Source: CAYSEW01 sp964430245
Lineage (GTDB): Bacteria > Bacteroidota > Bacteroidia > Flavobacteriales_D > Parvicellaceae
Direction of reading: 5' to 3'
Length of the DNA stretch: 34,593 nt
NCBI GenBank assembly: GCA_964430245.1
Contig: CAYSEW010000029.1
Coordinates: 1-34,593 of the forward strand
Below the pieces are notes generated by a model. It was not told the DNA's origin, did not search any database, and worked only from the letters and a program-made list of their open reading frames with translations. The position numbers and the translations under genes were made by a program. Of this stretch, positions 16,593-24,418 are shown piece after piece; positions within the stretch are counted from its first letter, which is position 1, and each line of letters begins with the position of its first letter.

Positions 16593-18281
16593 TTAGTTTT
16601 TAATTGATTTGAAATAGTCATTTAAAATCTCATTGTTTGAACAATTTTCAGTATTTAATTCTAGGATACAAGTAGATTTGGAAGTAATAAGTTTTTGTAT
16701 TGCAGTTTGAGCAGTTTCAATTGAATTAGCAGTTAGAAATTCTACATTATAAGCTTTAGAAAGGTATTCTAAATTCGCAGTATTTTCACTTTCAAAATTT
16801 TCTTTTCCATAAGGAGTTGAAAAAGGACCAGGGATAATCTTAAAAATTCCTCCTCCATTATTGTTTACTACTATTACCTTAAGATTATTAGGGAGTTCTT
16901 TGTTCCAAAAAGCATTAATATCATAAACAAAACTAAGGTCACCTGTGATTAATACAGTTAATTTACCATTAACCAAAGCGGCTCCTAATGCTGTTGATGT
17001 AGTACCATCAATACCACTTACACCTCTATTTCCATTGAATTGAATATTTTTAGTGTAATTAAAAAGCTGTACATATCTTACAGATGTACTATTCCCCATA
17101 TGAAGATTGGTCTTTTCAGGTAAGCTTTCATGTATTAATTGATGTGCTTTAAGATCTGACCAGCCAATCGAATGAAGATATTCATTGTGATTAATTTGTG
17201 ATTGATTGTATTCATTACGCCACGATAGTTGAAAAGAAGTATTATTTGGCTTTTGATGAGGTTTAAGTGATGCTAGAAAATTAGATGGATCTATAGGTAT
17301 TATTTTAGTTAAAGAAGTGAAAACATCCATAGCAACTTCTTTTTCTTCTACATGCCAGTGTTCAATAGGGTTATATTTTCTGAAAAGTGTTTTGATTTTT
17401 TTTGATATAATGGGACCTCCTATTGTAACTATGATCTCAGGAATAAAATCTGGGTTGCCAATGATTCTTTCTAGAGTTCTATCAATACAAGGAATGAATT
17501 TTTCACTTTTTAGATTGCATGTTGTTTCAGTTAAAACGACAGTCGAAGGATCATTACTAAAAAAGTTTAAAAGTTTATTTAGAGATTCATTTGCAGACAT
17601 AAGACCACATAGAATTAATTTCTTTTGTGATTGATTCCATTTATCAGCTATTTCTATTAGATCTTTTTCCTTAATTGTTTTAGAAGTTTTAAGAAGGTTA
17701 GTTTTTCTTCGTTTTGTTGTTGATGCAATTGTATCATATAAAGGCTCTCTAAATGGTAGATTTATATGAACAGGTTTATTTGAAGATTTTGATAAATTGA
17801 TGGCCTCATTGGTAATTCTACCTGCTTGCCAAGAAGTATCAGGATTTTCATCTACAGGGAAATTGTAGCTACCCTCAATGTAATTGTGATAAATAGCATG
17901 TTGATTAATTGACTGGCCTTCTCCTTGATCTATCCATTCGGGTGGTCTGTCTGCTGTTAAGATTAATAATGGTATTTTTTGATAATAAGCTTCACAAATT
18001 GCAGGTGCATAGTTAAGTGTGGCACTCCCAGAAGTTGAACATATGACTACAGGTTCTTTCAATTGTTGTGCCATCCCTAAAGCAATAAAGGCAGCTGATC
18101 TTTCATCAATAATAGTTCTTGTTTGAAAATAAGGGTCATTCCTAAATCCAATAACTAATGGAGCATTTCTAGATCCAGGAGAAAAAATAATATGTTTAAT
18201 TTGATGTTGCTTAAAGAGGTCTGTAAGTATCTGAATTCTTTCAAAAGATGTTGTCATGGATTTAAGTTCATCAATTTTCAA
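16593..18281 (-). CDS. menD: SEPHCHC synthase
   Basis: 562 residues. This thiamine-diphosphate enzyme joins isochorismate and 2-oxoglutarate. Motifs include FSPGSRNAPL near residue 35, IDERSAAFIALGMA with the ThDP-activating Glu, TSGSATLNYAPAICEAYY, ADRPPEW, and the diphosphate/Mg segment ITGDLSFVYD with NNNGGGIF. From the ATG at 18281 the gene overlaps the menF stop by 11 bases. An in-frame ATG at 18257 (MTTSFERIQ) would leave a 13-base gap and gives an N-terminus closer to other MenD proteins, so it is a serious alternative start. Translational coupling with menF is likely. Confidence 0.97.
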   Translation of the reverse strand: MKIDELKSMTTSFERIQILTDLFKQHQIKHIIFSPGSRNAPLVIGFRNDPYFQTRTIIDERSAAFIALGMAQQLKEPVVICSTSGSATLNYAPAICEAYYQKIPLLILTADRPPEWIDQGEGQSINQHAIYHNYIEGSYNFPVDENPDTSWQAGRITNEAINLSKSSNKPVHINLPFREPLYDTIASTTKRRKTNLLKTSKTIKEKDLIEIADKWNQSQKKLILCGLMSANESLNKLLNFFSNDPSTVVLTETTCNLKSEKFIPCIDRTLERIIGNPDFIPEIIVTIGGPIISKKIKTLFRKYNPIEHWHVEEKEVAMDVFTSLTKIIPIDPSNFLASLKPHQKPNNTSFQLSWRNEYNQSQINHNEYLHSIGWSDLKAHQLIHESLPEKTNLHMGNSTSVRYVQLFNYTKNIQFNGNRGVSGIDGTTSTALGAALVNGKLTVLITGDLSFVYDINAFWNKELPNNLKVIVVNNNGGGIFKIIPGPFSTPYGKENFESENTANLEYLSKAYNVEFLTANSIETAQTAIQKLITSKSTCILELNTENCSNNEILNDYFKSIKN

Positions 18282-19254
18282 TCAAAGATAACATAGTTTG
18301 AGCTTTAATTTCTGTTTCTTCCCATTCTTCTTGGGGGTTACTTTTTGCAGTAATTCCTCCACCGACATATATATTGAATTCATTAAAATTAATTCTCATA
18401 CATCTTAGATTCACATATAAAGAGATAGCGTCTTTATTGATCTCTCCCAGAAAACCAGTATATAGTTTTCTATTATGTATTTCATTATTAATAATCAGCT
18501 CTTTTGTTGTTTTTAGAGGAATTCCACATACTGCGGGAGTAGGGTGTAAATCTTTGATTAAGTTATAAATAGATGAATTTATATTGAAATGAAAGGTTGA
18601 GCTTAGGTGAGCTATATTGCCTGCTTTAATGGTTTCAAGATCATTAATACATTTTAAATTTTCTGTATGACCTTTTAAGATGTTTTCAATATAAAATTTA
18701 ACATATTGTTGTTCTTCTATTTCTTTTTCTCTCCATTTAATATTATTATTCCATTTTGTGCTACCTGCAAGAGCTATGGTTTTAAAATTTCCACCAGTTC
18801 CTTTTATAAGTATTTCTGGACTTGCCCCCATCCACATTCCGTAATCAGGATGATTTAAAATATAATTAAAAGAATGATCATAGCTTTCACAGAGTTTTTT
18901 AAATATTGTAAAAATGTTAGGAATATTGTTTTTAATTTTAACTATTCTACTTAAAACTATTTTATCAATTGAATTGTTTTTACAGAGTTTAATGTATTTC
19001 TCAACTTGATCGATGTATTGTTCTTTTGAAAATGTGTTTATGTTGTTAGTCTCATTATTTGAGATAAATATGTCAATATTTAAAAGACCTTTATTTCCAG
19101 AAATCTCCTGAGTTTTTCCCGTAAAAGGAGTAATGATAAAGGAGTTTGATGATTTAAATTCTTGAGAATTAGTCCATTCACCTATTATATAATTAACATT
19201 ATGATCTCCGGGATTTTTGTAGAATACAAAACTGTCTTTATTTGTCAGATGCAT
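18271..19254 (-). CDS. menF: Isochorismate synthase
   Basis: 327 residues of the chorismate-binding fold. Recognisable segments are IDKIVLSRIVKI, MWMGASPEILIK, TIALAGSTKW, the HLSSTFHFNI strand, LHPTPAVCGIPL and YTGFLGEI. It converts chorismate to isochorismate with Mg2+ and competes with other chorismate enzymes; position in a men operon assigns it to menaquinone rather than siderophore synthesis. It is short compared with E. coli MenF (about 430 residues), lacking much of the N-terminal region, which I believe is common in Bacteroidota. It starts 11 bases after the menI stop. Confidence 0.95.
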   Translation of the reverse strand: MHLTNKDSFVFYKNPGDHNVNYIIGEWTNSQEFKSSNSFIITPFTGKTQEISGNKGLLNIDIFISNNETNNINTFSKEQYIDQVEKYIKLCKNNSIDKIVLSRIVKIKNNIPNIFTIFKKLCESYDHSFNYILNHPDYGMWMGASPEILIKGTGGNFKTIALAGSTKWNNNIKWREKEIEEQQYVKFYIENILKGHTENLKCINDLETIKAGNIAHLSSTFHFNINSSIYNLIKDLHPTPAVCGIPLKTTKELIINNEIHNRKLYTGFLGEINKDAISLYVNLRCMRINFNEFNIYVGGGITAKSNPQEEWEETEIKAQTMLSLIEN

Positions 19255-19265
19255 ATATAGCTACA

Positions 19266-19682
19266 TTATCGTTCTAGGATCATCATAGTAAGTCTACAAA
19301 TAGAGATCATTTTCCCTTTATCATCTTTAATATCAATGTTCCAAATATGGGTTGACCTTCCTTTATGAATTATTTTTCCATATGCATGTGCAAACCCTTT
19401 ATAAGCAGACCCAACATGATTAGCATTGATCTCAATGCCTACGGCATAATGAGTTTTTGAATCGATAATCAAGTGCGAACCTGAGCTACCTACTGTTTCT
19501 GCTAATGCCACGCTAGCTCCACCATGAAGCAATCCCATAGGTTGAAAAGTGGTTTCGTTAATAGGCATTTTTGCTTCAACAAAATCTTCCCCAACATTAG
19601 TAAATTCAATTTTCAAATGAGAGATAAGGGTGTCTTTTGATATTAGGTTTAGATGCTTTGCTTTAATTTCTTTTGGGATCAT
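19266..19682 (-). CDS. menI: Hotdog-fold thioesterase, probable DHNA-CoA thioesterase
   Basis: 138 residues, the length of the YdiI/PaaI type. The segment GLLHGGASVALAE with E62 matches the catalytic Glu of E. coli YdiI (E63), and GIEINANHVGSA matches that protein's VGLEINANHVRSA closely. In the men pathway this enzyme hydrolyses DHNA-CoA to DHNA and CoA, the step after MenB. It is the first gene of the run, ahead of menF, which supports MenI over a general acyl-CoA thioesterase. It starts 37 bases after a strong terminator; I see no clear promoter in that short gap. Confidence 0.88.
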   Translation of the reverse strand: MIPKEIKAKHLNLISKDTLISHLKIEFTNVGEDFVEAKMPINETTFQPMGLLHGGASVALAETVGSSGSHLIIDSKTHYAVGIEINANHVGSAYKGFAHAYGKIIHKGRSTHIWNIDIKDDKGKMISICRLTMMILER

Positions 19683-19718
19683 GGTATAAAGTTAATCAAC
19701 TATGCCTTAGTTCATAAA

Positions 19719-19743
19719 AAAAGGTCTCAATTTGAGACCTTTT
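19719..19743 (-). terminator. Rho-independent terminator of the secreted protease gene
   Basis: An 11-base perfect stem (aaaaggtctca at 19719-19729 pairing with tgagacctttt at 19733-19743) has a 3-base loop. On the minus strand the stem runs into a T tract (19722-19716, 7 T, part of it in the stem). It lies 20 bases after the protease stop and before menI, separating the two units. Confidence 0.85.
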
Positions 19744-19762
19744 ATAAATGAATTTTGAGAAA

Positions 19763-22700
19763 TTAATCTAAGATTAAAAGACGTTTTGTAATATTTCCTT
19801 TATTACATGTAACATTTAGATAATAGATTCCTTTAGGTTGATTAGAAATATCATATTCATAATTGTTATTAAATACCTCTTTAAAAGAATCAGATTTAAT
19901 AATTTGCCCTAATGAATTATAGATAGTTATTTCAAAATCTTGCATTTCAGGAACGGATATCACAACTTCAAATTGACCTTCATTGGGATTAGGTATGATA
20001 TTGATAGCATTATCAATAGAGTAGTCATCAATATTTACAGCTCCAACATTAATAGTTAATTGAGAAGTGTTTGTACAACCATTTAAAGTTCCAGTTAATG
20101 TTACAGTATAGATGCCAGCAGTAGAATAAGTATGTGAAGGGTTATTCTGTGTAGAAGAATTTCCATCTCCAAAGTCCCAAACATATGATGTTGCTCCAGA
20201 TCCAGCACTACTAAATGAAACAGTTCCGCCAACAGAAATAGTTGTTGGATTAGCACTTGCTGTTACAACAGGTGATTGTATTACGCTAATTGTTGAGCTA
20301 ACTGGAGAACCAGCACAAGATCCATTTTGACCTATAACAGTATAAGAACTCTGATTTGTCGGGGAAACTGTAATAGATGAAGTTGTTGCACCTGTATTCC
20401 AATTATAAGATTGAGCACCAGATGCAGTTATGGTAATACTTTCTCCACTACATATAGATCCTGAAGTTGGATTCAAGGTAACAGTTGGAGGATTGTCCAC
20501 AGAAATCGTAACACTGGCAGTAGCTGTACAGTTATTTACATCTGTAATTGTAACTGTATAAGTGGTAGTAGATGCAGGGGCAATAACATGTGATGATCCG
20601 GACCCTAATCCATTATCCCACATATAAGAACCACCTGCACCTGCACCACCAGCTGTAATGGAAACTGAATTTCCAGCACAAATACTTTGATTTGAAGTAA
20701 TAGTTGGTGTTACTCCTCCTACATTATTTAGAGTAATTACATTTGTTTCAGAACATCCAGTAGCATCTTCTATAATTACATTATAGGTTCCAGCCGTAAG
20801 GTTTGTAAATGTTCCAGAAGCTTGAAAAGTTGTTCCGCCATCTATACTGTATTGATAAGGAGAAGTTCCTCCTGAAGCAGCAATAGTGATTGAACCATTT
20901 GCTTGATTACAAGTAGGGTTGTTGGATGAAGGATTAACAATTAAACTTGATGCGCAACCTCCACAAAGAATAGCTCTAATATACTGAGATACATCGACTC
21001 CCCAAGCGGAATTCATATCATACCATGCACCATTATCCCATTGTTCCCAACCAGAATTTGCTGTAGGATCATATACTGAATTAGTAATTATTCCTAAAGA
21101 ATCTTGTCCGCCAGGGTATGCAGCAAAACCATTCATTGTAATTCCACAATATATAGTATTGCCATTCAATGTTATTGGACTTGGGAAATCAACAACATAA
21201 GCACCTTGACCACCATTGGTTGTTAGCGCAGCATCTAAAGCAGCTAAAGTAATTTGTGTACTTCCAATTATTGATCCTGGTTGCCCTCCAATGTCATCCC
21301 ATACATTAAAATCTATTGTGGCTCCATTACCACCATCATTTACACCATAAAAATAGATTTCCATTCCTGAGATACTATTGAAAGGAGAATAATTTGAATA
21401 TGCTTCACATTTCGATAAATCTCCATATCCATTCCATCCCGAAAGATATCCTCCATTAGTTGTGGTATATACTCTTAATGTATCTGTTGAAGCAATGTTT
21501 ATTAATGTGTCACATCCTGATGAACTTCCAGGTGTATTAACAGTAATAGTAACTGTAGTACTACAAGTCCCATTTGCATTGGTAGCTGATAATTGAACTT
21601 CATAACTTCCAGCATTTGAATAGGTTACTGAACCAGGGTTTTGTGCTGAAGAGGTGCTTGGAGTTACACCACCAAGTGAAGTGTTGTCAAAGTTCCAAGA
21701 CCAACTAGTTGGTAAACCAGTAGAAGCATCGGAAAAAATAACAGATCCACCAGCGGTAATAGTGTTAGAACTTGCATTAATAGCACAGGTTGGAGGATTA
21801 CTTTGGTTACAGGGTTCATATGCACCATCTAAATTGCTAACCCCTGTACTTCCTGGATCTAACCATGGCTCTAGCTGTGATTGTGAGTTATTGCCATTAG
21901 CAGCCCAATTTTTTGAAAATTTACCATAGAGATCAGGTGAAGTAGGACTAGTACAATAAGAACTTCCTCCAGATAATTGTCCAACAACTCTTCCATTTTG
22001 GTCAAAAATTGGAGAACCAGAAGATCCACCTTCTGTTACTCCATGACCATTAGTTGTTGCAGACCAAGAAACAAGCCAGTGGGCAGAACTAGCTCCCCCA
22101 TTATAAGTGGCGCTTGAAAGATTGGAAGAAAAAGTTGAAATTTTCTTAGCAGATCCTGCTGGATGGTGTATACTTACTCCTGAACTGGCTCCACTAGTTC
22201 CTCTATTCCATCCAGCATAAAAGGCATTGTAAGATGAAGGAATAGAAGATCCTAATTCTACAAGATAAAAATCAGAACCTGCGACTTGGTTAGTTGAAGG
22301 AGGATTATTTAAAGTGCCACTACCTGATGAAGCTCTAACAGTTCCGTTAATTTTAGTGTCAGATCCTTTTGAAGGATTACTAGAGTTTTGATTAGGTTGA
22401 CAAGAAGATTTTTGATAATTCCAATACCATGTGTAACCATTAAGACTAGTTCCAGCCGCATTTTCTCCACAGTGCCATGCAGATAATATATAAGGTGAAC
22501 AATCTTGAGATGTGTTATTCAGCAATGATGCTGAACATACACTCATCCATCCACCAGAAACCATTGTGTAATGTATAGCAGCATCTATTTGTTCAGACCA
22601 CCCATTATTCTCTGGTGAACATGCTACATCAACCTGACAACTTTCTGCTTTTTCATACAGTAATAAAGCATTTTTTTCAGCATCTTTTATAATAGGGTTT

Positions 22701-23260
22701 ACAAAATCTTCAACACCTCTAAATACATAAGCAACCTTTGAGATTTGAATAATAGGTTCTTCAAAGGTGCCAGCAGGTTCAAAATATTCTAGATAAGTAG
22801 TTTCACCTTGAATCATTTGAGTATGGGTGATTGGGTTATTAAAATTTCTATTGGAAGTAAATTTACCTATCACATGATTTTTATATTCATTATAAAGAAA
22901 TAGCTCAGCACCATCAGGTAAGTAAAGACAGCTATAATGTAATGCAAGAGCCATTGCTTGATCTGCATGGATCTTTAATCTCCATATTCTGGACCCATCT
23001 GATAAAGATTCCCATGTTCCTGAATTATTAGCACTTACATTAACAGGCACCATGAATCCGACCTTATATGGACCTTTGTTATTGTCTACATTGTTTAAAA
23101 TTGTGGAATTAGGTCTGGGAATATGTTTAGTTTGAATAACAGATTTTGGTAAATTATTTTGAAAACTGTATGGAGTTCCTCCCTCACTTTCCTGACCAGA
23201 ACTATTAATAATTAAGCTTGCCATAAAAAATGACAAAAGCAATTTAATGCATTTATTCAT
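19763..23260 (-). CDS. Secreted trypsin-fold serine protease with PKD, SprB, Ig-like domains and T9SS type A signal
   Basis: 1165 residues. A signal peptide (MNKCIKLLLSFFMASLIINSSG) and a propeptide-like region come first (to about 205). The protease domain spans about 211-470 and resembles lysyl endopeptidase, with a complete triad: H263 in SAWHC, D330 in SDFYLVE, and S414 in GGSSGSP. A PKD domain follows (about 490-575), then a beta-sandwich region I cannot name (about 582-768), a SprB repeat (about 772-842), two Ig-like domains (about 845-990), a second PKD domain with WDFGDGNSSTQNNPSHTY (about 995-1070), and a type A T9SS sorting domain (about 1088-1165, with IIPNPNEGQF and GIYYLNV). It would be exported by Sec, then crossed through the outer membrane by T9SS and anchored or released. 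Substrate specificity for Lys is plausible, not shown. Confidence 0.94.
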   Translation of the reverse strand: MNKCIKLLLSFFMASLIINSSGQESEGGTPYSFQNNLPKSVIQTKHIPRPNSTILNNVDNNKGPYKVGFMVPVNVSANNSGTWESLSDGSRIWRLKIHADQAMALALHYSCLYLPDGAELFLYNEYKNHVIGKFTSNRNFNNPITHTQMIQGETTYLEYFEPAGTFEEPIIQISKVAYVFRGVEDFVNPIIKDAEKNALLLYEKAESCQVDVACSPENNGWSEQIDAAIHYTMVSGGWMSVCSASLLNNTSQDCSPYILSAWHCGENAAGTSLNGYTWYWNYQKSSCQPNQNSSNPSKGSDTKINGTVRASSGSGTLNNPPSTNQVAGSDFYLVELGSSIPSSYNAFYAGWNRGTSGASSGVSIHHPAGSAKKISTFSSNLSSATYNGGASSAHWLVSWSATTNGHGVTEGGSSGSPIFDQNGRVVGQLSGGSSYCTSPTSPDLYGKFSKNWAANGNNSQSQLEPWLDPGSTGVSNLDGAYEPCNQSNPPTCAINASSNTITAGGSVIFSDASTGLPTSWSWNFDNTSLGGVTPSTSSAQNPGSVTYSNAGSYEVQLSATNANGTCSTTVTITVNTPGSSSGCDTLINIASTDTLRVYTTTNGGYLSGWNGYGDLSKCEAYSNYSPFNSISGMEIYFYGVNDGGNGATIDFNVWDDIGGQPGSIIGSTQITLAALDAALTTNGGQGAYVVDFPSPITLNGNTIYCGITMNGFAAYPGGQDSLGIITNSVYDPTANSGWEQWDNGAWYDMNSAWGVDVSQYIRAILCGGCASSLIVNPSSNNPTCNQANGSITIAASGGTSPYQYSIDGGTTFQASGTFTNLTAGTYNVIIEDATGCSETNVITLNNVGGVTPTITSNQSICAGNSVSITAGGAGAGGSYMWDNGLGSGSSHVIAPASTTTYTVTITDVNNCTATASVTISVDNPPTVTLNPTSGSICSGESITITASGAQSYNWNTGATTSSITVSPTNQSSYTVIGQNGSCAGSPVSSTISVIQSPVVTASANPTTISVGGTVSFSSAGSGATSYVWDFGDGNSSTQNNPSHTYSTAGIYTVTLTGTLNGCTNTSQLTINVGAVNIDDYSIDNAINIIPNPNEGQFEVVISVPEMQDFEITIYNSLGQIIKSDSFKEVFNNNYEYDISNQPKGIYYLNVTCNKGNITKRLLILD

Positions 23261-23302
23261 AATAAATAGATTGTTAAGATTAGTTAACTATAAAATTTGG
23301 TG

Positions 23303-23581
23303 TTAAAATTTGACGCTTTTCTTTTTTTTCTCGTCTTTTTCTTCAATAATTACTTTTTCTTTAGGCACAATCACTGCTTCTTTTTTTTCAAGTTTTATCG
23401 CTTCAACTTTAACAGTTTTATTTGTAACAGTTGATTTTTTAACTTTCATAGGTTTTTCTGATTGCACTTCATTTTGGGGAGCTTTTTCAGATTCTGAGGT
23501 AGGGTTTGTAGTATTAGTTTGAGAAAAGGCTGTATTAATTGCAGCTAAAAATAATACTAATAGTAAATTTCTTTTTTTCAT
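23303..23581 (-). CDS. Small Lys/Glu-rich exported protein
   Basis: 92 residues. A clear signal peptide (MKKRNLLLVLFLAAINTAFS, cleaved before QTN) is followed by a Thr/Ser/Asn-rich stretch and then a Lys/Glu/Val-rich tail ending KKKKSVKF. No cysteine or known domain is visible, and the mature chain is probably disordered and strongly basic at the end. It lies 42 bases upstream of the protease gene on the same strand with no terminator or promoter seen between them, so cotranscription is likely. Function unknown. The plus-strand frame across the same bases is a mirror of the low-complexity codons, not a gene. Confidence 0.7.
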   Translation of the reverse strand: MKKRNLLLVLFLAAINTAFSQTNTTNPTSESEKAPQNEVQSEKPMKVKKSTVTNKTVKVEAIKLEKKEAVIVPKEKVIIEEKDEKKKKSVKF

Positions 23582-23728
23582 AGAATTTCAAGTTTAGTTT
23601 AGGTAGAGTAATATTAATAACGTTTAAAATTTGTTAGAGTTGTTTCTATACAAAAAAAAGATTTATTTTATAATTAGATGTAATTGTTACATTTTATTTT
23701 ATTTTAAGATTCTTTATTTTATAATAAT
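23582..23728. other. Divergent AT-rich intergenic region
   Basis: This 147-base gap separates the Lys/Glu-rich protein gene (minus) from the response regulator (plus). It must contain both promoters. I find no full TTTG/TAnnTTTG pair on either strand; the best is TAAACTTG on the minus strand close to the ATG (one mismatch). No hairpin or direct repeat stands out. Confidence 0.5.
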
Positions 23729-24418
23729 ATGCAAAGAAGAATACTTTTAGTAGAAGATGAAGAAAATCTTCATGAAGCTATAAAGATGAATCTTGAGTTG
23801 GAAGATTACATAGTCACCTCAGTATTTAATGGAAAGGAAGCCATGAAGAAATTTAATCAGGGAAGATATGATCTTGTGATTTTAGATGTTATGCTTCCTG
23901 GTGTTAATGGGTTTGATATATGTCAGGCAATTAGATTAGAAAATAAACAAATTCCAATTTTGTTTTTAACGGCTAAAAATGCATCTCATGATAGAATCAA
24001 TGGTTTAAAGGTAGGGGGAGATGATTATTTAACTAAACCATTTAATCTTGAAGAACTAATATTGAGATCTGCCAATTTGATTAAAAGATCACTAATGACA
24101 ACCGATAAATCTATTGATCAATATAGAATAGGAGAATTTGTAATAGATTTTAATTCTTTTGAAGTCGTTTCTGAAAATGGGCAAAAGAATAGATTAACAA
24201 ATCGTCAAATAAAGTTATTGAGATTATTAATAGAAAAAAGTAATCAAGTTGTTAGCAGGCAAGAGATTTTAGAAAAGATATGGGGTTATGATGTTTATCC
24301 TTCAACAAGAACAATAGATAATGTGATTCTTGCATTTCGTAAAATTTTTGAAATAAACGTTGAGCCTTTCACTTATTTTAAATCGGTTAGAGGTGTAGGG
24401 TATAAATTTACCCCTTAG
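23729..24418 (+). CDS. OmpR/PhoB-family response regulator
   Basis: 229 residues. The receiver domain has the acidic pair E9-D10, phosphoacceptor D53 in LVILDVMLPG, T81 and K103 (LTKPF), all expected for an active regulator. The C-terminal winged helix (about 130-229) includes LTNRQIKLLRLLIE, RQEILEKIWG, TRTIDNVILAFRKIF and VRGVGYKFTP. It would bind DNA as a dimer when phosphorylated by a histidine kinase. No kinase gene lies within 9 kb on either side, so it is an orphan here and its partner must be elsewhere. Its TAG stop overlaps the convergent nuclease gene's TAA stop by 4 bases. Confidence 0.95.
   Translation: MQRRILLVEDEENLHEAIKMNLELEDYIVTSVFNGKEAMKKFNQGRYDLVILDVMLPGVNGFDICQAIRLENKQIPILFLTAKNASHDRINGLKVGGDDYLTKPFNLEELILRSANLIKRSLMTTDKSIDQYRIGEFVIDFNSFEVVSENGQKNRLTNRQIKLLRLLIEKSNQVVSRQEILEKIWGYDVYPSTRTIDNVILAFRKIFEINVEPFTYFKSVRGVGYKFTP

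Noticed and set aside
21654..21929. Plus-strand open frame within the protease gene
   Set aside because: It is antisense to a PKD and protease region with strong protein-level evidence.
23310..23522. Plus-strand open frame opposite the Lys/Glu-rich gene
   Set aside because: Its Phe/Ser-rich sequence is the mirror of Lys/Glu codons; the minus frame has a good signal peptide.
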